The position numbers and the translations under genes are program-made. The notes under the pieces are model-generated. The model saw only the letters and a program-made list of their open reading frames with translations, was not told the DNA's origin and made no database searches. 64,000 bases of DNA from Fistulifera solaris (Eukaryota > Bacillariophyta > Bacillariophyceae > Naviculales > Stauroneidaceae), in NCBI GenBank assembly GCA_030295235.1, contig AP026126.1, forward strand, positions 744,001 to 808,000. Reading direction: 5' to 3'. Shown here one piece after another: positions 12,201 through 22,586 of this stretch (position 1 is its first letter; every line of letters starts with the position of its first letter).

Positions 12201-14224
12201 ATACGGCAAAATGTCCATCGGTGAACTCGCCAGTCCCAAGTACTGTTGACTCAAACACTATCCCGCCATCTAATAATCCATTGGGATCGACCTCACAAAA
12301 ATCAAACAGGTCCTCGTCACTTTCGTGGGAGGAAACCTTTAGCACTGTCGTCCCGCCTCCGCCGCGAGGTGAAACTCCAAGGAACAGATAACCCGCAGTG
12401 GGTGCACTGAACATCGACACAACATCAACACAATCGTGCTCAGAAATAATCATTCTATCATCGCGACCAAAAACTGTGGCTACAGCTAAGCCTCCACTTG
12501 ATCCGTAACCACATGGAAAAATATGGGCAGTTGCACCGAAAATGCTGTCGGGACTTTGTGTGGTGGTATCAAGACTCTCTAGTAAAAAATCTGGTGCTTT
12601 TGATTGTGGTCCAATGCATGATGGGCCCAAAGGACCGAGGTTGACAATCATGTCGAGCGGCGTCAAAGCTCTGACAAGCGTGATGCTTATCAATCTGGGT
12701 TTTTTCCTAGGATTAGCCGAAATATCATTTTCCTCATCTTCATTGTCACTGGGTTGAATCAGATGAGGCTCCGAATCACCCTTAGAAACAGGAGCGTATA
12801 ACGCTTCTTCTTCAAGCCTCAAAAGACGCTCGTATTCCGGATCCGTCGCATCGTTCTCTAGGTTGCTGTCATTGTTTTCTTCCGATTTGATAGACAAACT
12901 GGCGTGCAGTTCCTGCTTGATGCTCTTCATGGTGAGACTTTTCGTTTCCAACGCGTAACCAAGAAGAAACGAGTCACCTAAGCGGCTTCCAGCAAACACG
13001 ATCCCTAAAGAAAACTCCGATGACTCGGCAGATGGTTGCATCTTGCGTAGTAATTCTTTGGCCGCGCCTTCCATCGGCAAAGAGGTCAACAAAGTGACCT
13101 CACCAACAGTGCCGAGCGACTGACCCAACGGTAACAACGTCCATGCATCCACCGCATATTGCAGAATATACAAATGGCCCGCTCGCAACGATAGAATCGC
13201 CGTCGTACTCGAAATTGCGGTTAAGCAGGAACCGTCTAATTGCAATGACAGCTTGAGTAGAGGATTGGGAGCGATAGCTGACATGAGACTTGCTGGACAC
13301 GTCGATCTTGCCCACCCATTGACTGCCATTACTTGGTTTACACTACCAATGCAATCTAAAAACACCAGAGTATTCGCGCCGACTACCACCAAAGCATCGC
13401 CGATGAATTCTACGTAGAGCGCATCGTTTGGGACGGGACGACACCATAAAACAGCTGCACGATTGTGTACTACGCTGACCGATAATGCGGTCAAGTAAAG
13501 AGGTGTTGCACCTCCTTGTCCCTTTTCACGTCCCAAACGGCCACTCCAAATTTTCCCAGCAGGATCGGAGTGCAACAGTACGAGCGTCGCTTCTAAAAAA
13601 GCCCGATAAGAATTTTACCCCCAGTATATCACCAAAGCCAGTTGTAGCCGTACTCGCGGGTGTATCTACCATATATGGTAGTGAGGAGCGCGACAGCGTC
13701 GCTAGTGGTAGCACATAAGGATCAGTCACATACCAAGATCCTGCTTGACTATGAATTTCCATAAGCGCAACGGCAATGCCTCCTCCCATGTTACAGGCTA
13801 CCGTCATAGGTTTCTGATTTTGAACAGACACCATCATATCCTCTTCAACACAAGCTCCGTGACTGTATTGTGTCAAGAGAGTCGTTAAATCCACTAAACT
13901 TTCCGCTCGGAGCCGACCATCCTGAATGGTGAGCACCGTCAATCGCGGAGGACCAGCAAAGCCCACCAACAAGGCGTCCTTTTTCACACCACTTAACGTG
14001 GTCAGAAATATAATTTCACCCGCTAGATTTCCAAAGAAATATTCAAAGCGCAAGGTACCGTCGGGAGTGACGCTGTAAACGTGCAGGGTGCTCGCGGATG
14101 CCGTGACAAGATTGGGGACATCGTGGCTGGTAATGTGAGCCCATGTAGCGAATTCGGCGCCCCGTGATCCTTTTGTCAGTGAGAGAATACACGGATGTAC
14201 GGGACGAGATGCTGGAGCTGACAT
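9266..14224 (-). CDS. CPSF1: Cleavage and polyadenylation specificity factor subunit 1 (CPSF160)
   Basis: CPSF160 is the large beta-propeller scaffold of the nuclear mRNA 3'-end processing complex, where it organises recognition of the poly(A) signal. Family marks are SGFLEATLVLLH and GRLGREKG near the first propeller, GHLYILQY and AGSRLGDSFLLGY, then near the C-terminus FKNFFLLSDAYDSL, CRADCHVGHQTTCF and LNPRGWRLYR with the final LLEIQCG. One 90-nt GT-AG intron lies at 9828-9917; splicing joins RGPNM to NLTFVQYAPG. The frame shifts at three homopolymers (A6 13595-13600, T6 10236-10241, A5 9541-9545), each one base too long. Removing those bases gives 1621 residues, close to the family's usual ~1400 plus an acidic insert (about 12720-12900). 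The gene is probably intact in the organism. Confidence 0.93.
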
Positions 14225-14670
14225 TTTTATTATATCATAAATATTGATTAAAGAAGAGATACTACCTGGAACAGCTTTGTGTTGATTGGTGATCCACCGC
14301 CAAAGCTTTTCGGTCTCTGCAAGTACCGTACGTAGAACGTTGTACAGTACCTGTACAAGTACAAAGCATCTCTACCAAGTATCCGCGGCCCGATTATCCG
14401 CAAGCCGCGAGGTGCAAAGCTTTGTAAATTTACTCTCTATCAAAGTGTAGGCGAAATATTACAGTACGACCTCAACCGTTACCCAATAACGGGACTGAAT
14501 GTATGCTGAGTCGGAAGAATATTCTCCATAGCAAGAAAGCTGACGTCATAATTTTATAGCCTACGAGAAGATGGAAACCGACGAAAAGCCGTGCGGTGAT
14601 GATTCACTATTATTTTTCGTCGTCAACCCATCAATACATCAGATCAAACCTCTGTCCTGAACAGGCTACA
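14225..14670. promoter_or_regulatory. Divergent intergenic region between CPSF1 and SDR1
   Basis: A 446-nt gap between divergent genes, with a dense GTAC cluster at about 14322-14372 (gtaccgtacgtag, gtacagtacctgtacaagtac). No coding frame or RNA gene is seen. Confidence 0.45.
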
Positions 14671-15885
14671 ATGTATTCAAGCCAAATTAACATGAAATTA
14701 CTATTCTGTATTCTTTTCGCCGCCTTTTCGTTTCAAGCGCAGGCTTTTTCAGTAACCCGTCGGCAGGCATTGGCCACGGCAGCGGCGACTGCCGTCGGAA
14801 CTGTTTTGTGGCAACCACAAAATGCACAAGCCGTCAACGGATTGTACACACCAGCACCACAAAGCCTGATAGGACAGACGATTGTGATCACTGGAGGAAC
14901 CACCGGTTTGGGATTGGAATCGGCCAAGCGTCTCGCAATAGGCGGAGCGAACATCATCTTGACGGCTCGAACAACTACCAAAGGAGAAAAGGCCGTATCG
15001 GAAGTACAGCAATATCTACGAGATAATGGCATTGACAACCCGATGGTTTCCTACAAAGTCTTAAATCTCGATGACCTATCAGCGGTGAAAAAGGTACCCG
15101 AATCATGGAATGATGTCAAGAAAATTGATGTGTTAATGAACAACGCAGGCGTCATGGCGATTCCCGACCGGCAACTCACGGTCGATGGGTATGAGCGACA
15201 AATTCAAACCAATCATCTGGGGCACTTTGTATTGACAGCTCTTCTGCAACCGAAACTCGCCTCCGATGCGCGAATCGTGAATGTTTCGAGCCAGGCCTAT
15301 CAATTTGCTTCCAAAATGCGGTCCGACGAGTCTCTCTGGGAACCACAGCCCAACGACTACTCGCCTTGGGTACAGTATGGTCAAACAAAGCTGGCCAATA
15401 TTTTGTTCACCGAAGAGTTACAACGACGAAGCGAAGTGGCCGGGAAACAGTGGACGGTGGTGAGTCTTCACCCCGGTGCTGTTGCAACAGGTAGGTTTCA
15501 TGTGCATTTTGATCGCTGCTACAATCACTTCATCTTTTCGATGGGTAGTTAATGCCTTGGTTAACACTTATCGAACTCCGCAGACTTGGGTAGATTCATT
15601 GCTGGCGAAGAGAAATGGCAGCAACTGAAAGAAGGAAAGGGGACATTTTGGGAAACATTTTTCTCGAAGGCTATCTCCAAATTCATCTTAACAGTACCCG
15701 AAGGAGCCACAACACAGGTTTTCCTCGCTGCTCGCGCTGACAAGGAATCGAATCTGAATGTGAAAGGTCAGTTCCTTGACAAATGTGCAGTACAAAAGCT
15801 TCCTCAATTCGCCACAGATCCAGTTGCCGCCGAAAAGCTATGGAAAGAAAGTGAGGAAAAGGCAGGTATTACCTTCGCATTATAA
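14671..15885 (+). CDS. Short-chain dehydrogenase/reductase with predicted thylakoid-lumen targeting
   Basis: Two exons, 14671-15490 and 15584-15885, with a 93-nt intron. Starts at 14671 or 14692 are possible; the second begins directly with the hydrophobic leader MKLLFCILFAAF. The leader ends QAQAFSV, an ASAFAP-like site, and is followed by a twin-arginine segment TRRQALATAAATAVGTVLW ending AQA. That arrangement is a signal peptide plus transit peptide plus Tat-type thylakoid signal, implying the lumen. The catalytic domain has the NAD(P) motif TGGTTGLG, NNAG, and Y-G-Q-T-K with the catalytic Tyr and Lys. It resembles the protochlorophyllide-reductase and retinol-dehydrogenase-like branch of SDRs; the substrate is unknown. 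A paralogue lies at 18537. Confidence 0.88.
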
Positions 15886-16791
15886 AGTTGAGTAAATTGT
15901 AGAGTTATAGGGTATAAAGTCGAGCGCTTTTTGCTTGCAGCTAGCACAACGCCAGAATCATCAAAGCGTTATTTGCTGAGGTAGATGAAAATGTTGACTA
16001 CCCTTTGCCGTCATGGTGGTTCGCCACTCGAACAGAAAAGCATTTGCAGTTTGAGGGGGTCTCCACGAGCAATTTGTATTCACAATGATATTCATCAACC
16101 CTCCGGCCTTCTTGTATTCTTGAAGCATTTTCGTCACTATATCAAAAGTGCTCGCGCAAAAGACATGACGCCCACGTCACGTAGAAAGCCCATAATCAGC
16201 ATACGTTGTTTTCACCTAATGTTACACGTCGGTGTCGGTGGTCAATTTTTCGAGGCGAAGTCCATTGTGCGCACCCTTGTGAACCTTGCCAGTACCAGTA
16301 CCTGGTAAAACAGAGAAGCGCCGCGCGTTGTCGCCGCACGTAAACGTAAACCGTGTACTCAGAGTACTAACCTCTCCGTGAAGGTGTTCCAGTCCCGTAA
16401 GGCACAGAATCCTTTTTAGTCACGAGCTCGAAGGTGGATCCATCTGTCCTTGCATCCTCTACGACGTTTTACTACGTACTACTTTGTAGACTGCGACGTG
16501 GACCAATACATGGTACCCGAGTACCGATCCGAAGCAAAGTTCTTTTTGGAGGTAGTGTCCGCCTACCTGGTGCAGTACCGGTACGGTACCTTTTAGCCCA
16601 AAAATGCAGGGGTGTGTTGTTTTTCCCGATCCAGAGGCCGCAAACGCAAAGATCACGAAATGGATGCAACAACAATAATTCACAGATGCGAGGAAAGTGA
16701 TTGCTACGAAGTGAGCGTCGGATTTTTATCCATTCTTACCAATGACTATATAACTACTTTCCCTGCTCTTTCTTCGCGAACGAATCCAAAA
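15886..16791. other. Intergenic region with dispersed repeat copy 2
   Basis: A 906-nt convergent gap. It holds the repeat copy at 16330-16540 and GTAC islands (16291-16308 and 16510-16590, including gtaccggtacggtacc). Two short open frames, 15985-16308 and 16434-16700, lack protein-like composition. Nothing else is recognised. Confidence 0.45.
16330..16540 (+). repeat. Diverged dispersed repeat, copy 2
   Basis: Partner of 7585-7790. Shared blocks in the same order and spacing are accgtgt, cctttttagtcacgagctcg, tctgtccttgcatcctctac, actgcgac and gtaccgatccga. Both copies sit in non-coding DNA next to GTAC-rich islands. Confidence 0.55.
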
Positions 16792-17883
16792 TTAGGCCTG
16801 AGCGATATCCTGCTTACTTTCAGCATTGTGGACAAAGCGGAAGTTGCAGTCATGGACGTTCGCGAAGTTGGCCGATCCACTGTTCTTCAACTTTTGGCAA
16901 AGCGCCTTCTCGAAGGCACCGTGCATGAACGCCAACTTTTCGTCCGAAACAGTAGCCTTGAGCGCATCATCGTCGTTGGGGCAGAGACGGCAATCGGGCT
17001 GCATAATGGGAGTGACACGAGCGACCAACAACTTGGTTTCACTGATGGCCATGACATCGTCATCGTTGGGGCACAAGCGGCAATCGGGCTGTGCCAAATG
17101 GTTGGGCATGTCGATGTCAGCCACGCTGTTGAAGTTTCCAAGCCCATATCCGACCGACGAGAAAGCCTCGTTGTACGCCAAGACGACACTCTGATCGACC
17201 AAGTTCATGTCGCTCTCGGAAAGCTCGTGAAGGGTTCCGCGAAAGATGACCTGCGCTTCGGTGTTCTTGCTTAGCTTGTCCTGCATCGGCAAACTGACAT
17301 GGGGCTGACCGGGCATATCCAAGAATGAGAAAGAGCAAGCATGGGCATGCGCAAAGTTGGCAGAACCCGACTGGCGCAAGAGAGCGCAGAACTCGTCTTC
17401 GAAGCTGACATGGAACGCTTTGAGCTCCTGGGTGCTCTTGAAAGCAGCCACAACATCGTCATCGTTGGGGCACAAACGACAATCCGGTTGCGTCCAACCG
17501 ACCTGGACGTAACCGAGAATCATCTGTCCGTTGAGCTTGGTTCCCTTGAGGACCATCGTATCGTCGTCGTTGGGGCACAGGCGGCAGTCCGGCTGATTCA
17601 AACCGACAAAGTCCGGCACGGCAGCAGCGGACTCGGCTTTGAAGATGTCCATGGTGTACCCGGCGGTGTCGTAGACTTTGTTGTAGGCGGTTTTGATTGC
17701 CTTGCCGATGAGGACCATGTCATCGGACGTAGCTTCATGCTTCATACCATGAACGACAACACGGACGTCGGCATTATTGGTCTTCTTGACACCGAGGAGC
17801 TGGTTGGCAGCAGCGCGGAGGTTGAAATCGACCGTGGCGCTGCCGAAGAGAAAGGAGGTCAATGCGAGGGAAGTGAACTTCAT
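16792..17883 (-). CDS. Secreted protein with four QPDCRLCPNDDD motifs in two tandem modules
   Basis: Single exon, 363 residues from the ATG at 17883, which starts the hydrophobic signal peptide MKFTSLALTSFLFGSATV. The same frame runs upstream to 17955 without adding anything sensible. The mature chain is an internal duplication. Module 1 (about residues 38-188) and module 2 (about 208-352) share the order V-hydrophobic-G, a D-M-x-L-x-x-x-x-x-x-A-Y-N helix, two motif copies, a F-E-x-x-x-C segment, and SGSANFA followed by a Cys-containing strand. The motif QPDCRLCPNDDD occurs without change at 97-108, 132-143, 265-276 and 295-306. C-x-x-C followed by N-D-D-D suggests metal or calcium binding or disulfides; that is inference. 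I do not recognise the family. It lies between the two SDR paralogues. Confidence 0.8.
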   Translation of the reverse strand: MKFTSLALTSFLFGSATVDFNLRAAANQLLGVKKTNNADVRVVVHGMKHEATSDDMVLIGKAIKTAYNKVYDTAGYTMDIFKAESAAAVPDFVGLNQPDCRLCPNDDDTMVLKGTKLNGQMILGYVQVGWTQPDCRLCPNDDDVVAAFKSTQELKAFHVSFEDEFCALLRQSGSANFAHAHACSFSFLDMPGQPHVSLPMQDKLSKNTEAQVIFRGTLHELSESDMNLVDQSVVLAYNEAFSSVGYGLGNFNSVADIDMPNHLAQPDCRLCPNDDDVMAISETKLLVARVTPIMQPDCRLCPNDDDALKATVSDEKLAFMHGAFEKALCQKLKNSGSANFANVHDCNFRFVHNAESKQDIAQA

Positions 17884-18536
17884 CGTTGAATGAGAGAAAG
17901 AGCTTGAGAGACTGCGTTCACAGTTTTGGGAAGCGATTGCAAATTGTGAGCTCAAACCGAGGAGAATGAAACGAGTTTGTTTTCATTATGCCCGTGGAAA
18001 AGTCTTGGGTCATTATTCAGAGAGGTCCCGTATGATGATTTGCCTATAAGTATGTACAATCTGTGATCAACAAAAATATAGAGAGGGAAGTCGGAATAGA
18101 TCGATCCACGTAAATCGATCTGATTGGACATAAAATTTGGATTTGCTAGTGACAACGACTAACGTCATCCGCAATAACGACCAACAGGTTTGCGGGTTTA
18201 TCCACTTTCCTTGAGAATGCGTAATGAGGCTATTCACTCAAGCCTTCGTTTATCAGTTATTCTTTTATTCAATCTTCTTTCTTTGTTCCCGAGATTCTAT
18301 CAACGATTATGATTGAATAAGATTTTCGCAAATTCAAAAGGATGATTGGTCTACTATTTCCTTTATACATTATTATGTTCACGTTTCCCACTATCGAGAT
18401 GGCTCGACAACGGGTACCGGTTCTCGCCAGCACGAAAAACGCTGACCACCTGATCTCTCATCATTTCCACCCCAACACCATCACCATGGGTGCTTTGTTG
18501 CCATCAATGCCCTTTACAATGATGAATCGTTGCTGA
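17884..18536. other. Divergent intergenic region upstream of SDR2
   Basis: A 653-nt gap between two divergent genes, A/T-rich in the middle (18040-18130) with one gggtaccggttct element near 18410. A 64-codon open frame (18342-18536) is not convincing. Confidence 0.4.
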
Positions 18537-19818
18537 ATGGAGCCTTTATTTGTGCATTTAGTCGATAAAATGCCCGTAAGTACAAAAGGAGGAAAATTGA
18601 GACGTTGCTTTTTTCTATCTTTGCTCTATGCCGATGCCTTCGCATTCTTGGGCCTTGCCAGTAGTAATCGAGCGTCTTCGCGCCTATGTGCACAACAACA
18701 AGCTACCACGTGTCCATTGATCGGTGAGAAAAAGCCATTCACTCCAGCTCCAGGAAGCTTAGAGGGTCAAACGATTGTGATTACTGGCGGAACTGGAGGG
18801 TTGGGGCTCGAGTCGGCTAAGCGTCTCGCCGTCGGTGGTGCATCCATTATTTTGACAGCACGATCCGTCGAGAAAGCCGAACGAGCCATTTCGGAAGTCA
18901 AGAAGTACACTAGGGAGAAAAATGCCATAAACGAGAAAGTATCATTCAAAATTCTGAATCTAGATGACTTACGAGATGTACGAAATGTTCCGGAGACATG
19001 AAAGGACGTTGATAAAATTGACGCTTTGTTGAATAATGCGGGTATCATGGCGCTCCCGAAATTAGAACTGACAGTTGATGGCTTTGAAAGACAAATGCAA
19101 TCGAATCATCTGGGTCATTTTGCTTTAACGGCATTACTGTCCTCGAAATTTGCACCGGACGCTCGTGTCATCAATGTTTCCAGTAGCGCGCACCAGTTCG
19201 CGCCCAAAGGAATGCTTTCGGGAGATGCACTGTGGAAACCTGACGCTTTCGATTACTCTGGATGGCCTGTCTATGGTCAATCCAAACTTGCGAATATCTT
19301 GTTTACGAAGGAGCTGCAAAGACGATTCGAGTCGGCAGGCAAGGATTGGTACGTATTTTGCACATATCTACCGTGTCCGTTGTCGGACGACTCATGCTTG
19401 GTTGTTTTAGGACTGTCGCGTGTTTGCATCCTGGTGTAGTTGCCACTGGTAAGTATACGTGCTTAACATAGATCGTCCACACGCACACTAATCTTCCATT
19501 CTTGTGACTATGGCAGATCTCGGAAGATACATCATTGGACACGAACGATACGACGAAATGAAGAAAGGAAGTAGAAACGTTGTTGCTACTTTGATGAGCA
19601 ACGCTTTAAGCGCTTTCCTTAAAACACCGGAAGATGGAGCGACGACTCAAATATGGTTAGCCGCACGTCAAGACCAGAAAGCGAACATCAATGTCCGCGG
19701 CGAGTACCTGAGTGATTGCAAAATCCAAGCCTTGGCTGATTATGTGACCGATGCTTCTGCTGCGAAGCAGCTCTGGAAGGAAAGCGAAGAACGGTCTCAA
19801 GTATCTTTTGTCCTGTAG
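18537..19818 (+). pseudogene. SDR paralogue interrupted by an in-frame TGA
   Basis: Three exons, 18537-19348, 19411-19448 and 19517-19818, with GT-AG introns of 62 and 68 nt. The second intron sits at the same codon (V-A-T-D) as the single intron of the upstream SDR, confirming common descent. The domain has TGGTGGLGLE, NNAG and Y-G-Q-S-K with the catalytic Tyr and Lys. The N-terminus carries a hydrophobic leader ending DAFAFLG, an ASAFAP-like plastid signal, but no twin-arginine segment. At 18999-19001 a TGA replaces the Trp codon of the paralogue (ESWNDVKKID versus ET-stop-KDVDKID). Everything after it is well conserved and spliceable, so this is either a very recent pseudogene, a strain allele, or a base error. 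Counting the TGA as Trp, the length would be 383. Confidence 0.75.
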
Positions 19819-19866
19819 AACCACATAACTTTGTTGTTGTATACATTGAATAGCTTAGCAATTTTT

Positions 19867-20879
19867 TTATGAAGCTTCTGGTATCCGTGGTAGTCCATCC
19901 TGCGGAATCGTGTACCATTTCTGTTGATAGCGACAGCATATGTGCATTACTCTATGAAACGAATCATTTATCTGCCTTCTATCGCCCGGTAGACTTTCGT
20001 CGTCAAATCCACCGACGGCTGGCCATGTCAACTCGGGTTGTTCGTCGTAAACAATGGTCATAGCTCCTCCGCAATTTGGACAAAAATGTCTCTGACCGTG
20101 TGTTGTTGTGCGCGTCAGATCTGGAGGACCGTACCGTCTTGCACCCGCAAATCCACCGTCTTGAATACGAGTCGTCCATTTCATGTCCGTGTTCGAGGCG
20201 GGCATCCACGTCATGAAAGGGCCACCGGAAAACTTTCGACATAAACGACAGTAGCAATGTTGCATTTCAGATGGGATTTCTGCGTCGAGATCGTATTGGA
20301 CAGTCCCACAGGAGCATCGAGCCGATACTTGAAGTCTTTTTCGAAACCTACTGTATAGTCTGCATTGGGAAAGGCAGTTGCCCAACTGACTTTGTCTTGA
20401 TCTTGCCATTGGTGTCGATGGAACCTCCATATGGCCGCCAAGTTATCTGGGATACTCTCGTCCAGCATCGGGCCCATATTGACCAAAATCTGACCCGTCT
20501 GAACGATGCGCGAAGCTAGCTTCGACGAACATTTCCGACATCGAATGCGATCCACCTCACCAACCTCATTACACGTGTCACGGAAAGTGTCTATTTCTCC
20601 CACGATGGAAACCCGGTCGGTGGGGATTGCTAGATAACTAACAAAGGCGGACGTATGATACTTGCGACATTTTGGACAATGGCAATCGGATGCCTTTGTT
20701 TCATGTGTTACAGCCGCGACAGGGAACTCCAAATGTAACTGACCACAGGCACAATCTGACACGATGCGAGGCGAAAAGCCGGTAGTTATCATTGCCGATG
20801 TGTAAAACTTGGGTCTTAGTATCGGCGCTAGAAGAAAAAGAACCAATGAAGCCCTGGCTTTTCTCGGTGAGTCGAGCAT
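19867..20879 (-). CDS. Two-domain GFA (CENP-V/glutathione-dependent formaldehyde-activating-like) protein
   Basis: GFA domains are zinc-binding folds that in some members bind glutathione adducts. The first domain shows CACGQLHLEF, then DCHCPKCRKYHTSAF and a C-x-x-C pair in RCRKCSSKLASR. The second shows CSCGTVQYDL, HCYCRLCRKFSGGPF and FCPNCGGAMTIVY. All eight expected zinc-ligand positions appear in domain 2, and most in domain 1. A basic and hydrophobic stretch (ARASLVLFLLAPIL) near the N-terminus may be a targeting signal. The frame changes between the domains at the T5 run 20337-20341; one added base gives 337 residues. It is possible that the two domains are separate genes, but they abut with no room for a second promoter. 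It converges on SDR2 48 nt away. Confidence 0.82.
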
Positions 20880-21510
20880 CTATTTATCTTTGAAGGACTA
20901 ACATCAATTATAAAAGTATCAATGAAAGTGAATGGTGGATGTTTTTTGGTTCGAATTCTTGATGGCTGCCACCACGAGCGGCGTACTGGCGATCGCGGCT
21001 CTAAGTAGCCGTCTCGAAGTTTGGCCTTCTGATACATTTGAGTAGTAAGTAAAATTAAGTCAGCTTGGATACTTAGGTCGAGAAAGGCCTTCGCAACCTA
21101 AGATCAGTACAGTCGAAGGCGTCAGCCTGTCAGCCTTTCATTGTTTGAAAAGATGATGACTGATGAGAATGATGAGTGATGAATGATGAAAAGAGAAAAG
21201 AACATCATTAGAAACAAGAAATGATTGTTGATTACAATCCAGGTTATACTTTAGTTCACCTTTCTTTCGTCCGAAAAGCAGACTCACAACATATTTGTAA
21301 GATGTTGGCAGTTTGCGGGATATATAAGAACGTGTTAACAGCCTAAATTTCACGCGCCTCTTTCTATAAAGGAATGCAAACCATCTACTACGAGAGAGTA
21401 GAGATGAAACTATGCGGGTAGCTCTATAGGGGGGCAACGTTGAGTATCCAAGTTAAAGATCTAGTAAAGTCGCCATTGCGCCCCTATAGTTATCTATTCT
21501 GGTATTGAAT
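20880..21510. other. Intergenic region with GATGA-rich low-complexity tract
   Basis: A 631-nt gap between two minus-strand genes. It contains an imperfect ATGATGA/TGATGAG tract at about 21152-21190 and otherwise A/T-rich sequence. No gene is supported. Confidence 0.4.
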
Positions 21511-22079
21511 TCAATCAATTCCTTCCATTTTCATCCTTTCGATAGCTGCCACGACATTACCGTCACATTGTTCTAAGGCTCGCAACATGGCCACAAAGCC
21601 CATGTTTGGGGACACCTTTGGTCGAACACTACGAAGAATCTCCATGGCTTCTTCGAGTGTGTTGACCTTTCTTCGAGACAGCAACCAAGCAGCAACCACC
21701 GAAGCCGATCGCGAAATACCAAAGGCGCAGTGAACCAGGCAAGCTCGAGGATAATCTTTTTGGAAAAGGTCAGGATTACTGAGTCAATGATGTTTAATAT
21801 ATCATCCAATCGATTTGAAAGGAATTCTGCTTGAGAGCGATCAGGCAGCTCCCACACTACGCGCTTTTCTATCCGGACTGAGTCGCTTTCAATTTCATTT
21901 AAGCAACGCTGGGCAAAGTCTCTTGATTGGGCCGATTGAAGCACCGAAATCACGGTCCAACTGCGAGCAATAGTTCCGATTTCTTTCAGGGCTTTGAGGC
22001 CCCCCAGCCACAGGCCAGGCAATACTTCCGCCAACTCTGTTGTGTTGTAATCTTCGTTTGTTGAGCGGTTAGTAGACAT
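21511..22079 (-). CDS. Dual-specificity protein phosphatase
   Basis: DSPs dephosphorylate phospho-Tyr and phospho-Ser/Thr. The start MSTNRSTNEDYNTTE leads into EVLPGLWLGGLKAL, the usual first strand of the fold. One added base at the T5 run 21757-21761 yields the active-site loop V-H-C-A-F-G-I-S-R-S, which fits HCx5R, and the final helices VNTLEEAMEILRSVRPKV and PNMGFVAMLRALE. Predicted length is 189 residues, usual for an atypical DSP without a MAPK-binding domain. The last helix (ALEQCDGNVVAAIERM) looks UBA-like. The general-acid Asp is probably in the LPDRSQAEFL region. Confidence 0.83.
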
Positions 22080-22586
22080 AGTCGATTGATTGCATGCGTA
22101 GAAAAATAAACGAGTAAATTATCGTCGATAGTCGCGTCAGTATCTTCGATCATCGTCGACGCTTTTCTTTACCTGTTACAAGTACTTGCCGGTACAGAAT
22201 TGTCTCGGACGTGCAGAAGTACTGTAAAGTGTTGATTGCGATACAAGCTCCCAGCTCCCAGTACAAGATGCTTCTACGTAGCGTCCACGACGAGGCAGAA
22301 TTTTAACGCCGTTTCCAGTAGATGGAAGATGGACAACTGTGGAGACACGGGAACGCACCTCTGCTTGGTACATTTCTCTACGGGGGCCTACGTGCGTGTA
22401 CACTTTTTCCCGCACCTTGCTAGCTTCGTGACCGACTCATGACTGAGACGAAAATACTGGGTCGTTGCTCGTTGCAAATCTTCGGATCGACACGGACTAT
22501 TGCATGCATTATTATCATTTTTAGGGCCGTATCCTGTTAATATTTCTCACAAATAGCCGAAAAATCGTCTTAACGCTTCCGTTATC
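22080..22586. promoter_or_regulatory. Divergent intergenic region between the phosphatase and TPI
   Basis: A 507-nt gap between divergent starts with short GTAC elements (22180-22222) and a doubled agctccc (22248-22262). It should include both promoters. No coding frame is supported. Confidence 0.45.

Noticed and set aside
9266-14224. CPSF160 as three or four separate genes, or with tiny introns at each frame change
   Set aside because: No GT-AG pair of reasonable length fits, whereas dropping one base in each of three homopolymers restores family sequence and a multiple of three.
15985-16700. Small open frames 15985-16308 and 16434-16700
   Set aside because: Composition is not protein-like and the second overlaps the dispersed repeat.
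16966-17595. CRISPR-like direct repeats
   Set aside because: The four repeats are codons of a protein motif with unequal spacing inside a eukaryotic gene.
16612-17889. Long plus-strand open frames (16612-17274 and 17341-17889) opposite the QPDCRLCPNDDD gene
   Set aside because: They arise because the repeated motif's codons avoid stops on the other strand; the sense strand has a signal peptide and a clear internal duplication, the antisense frames have neither.
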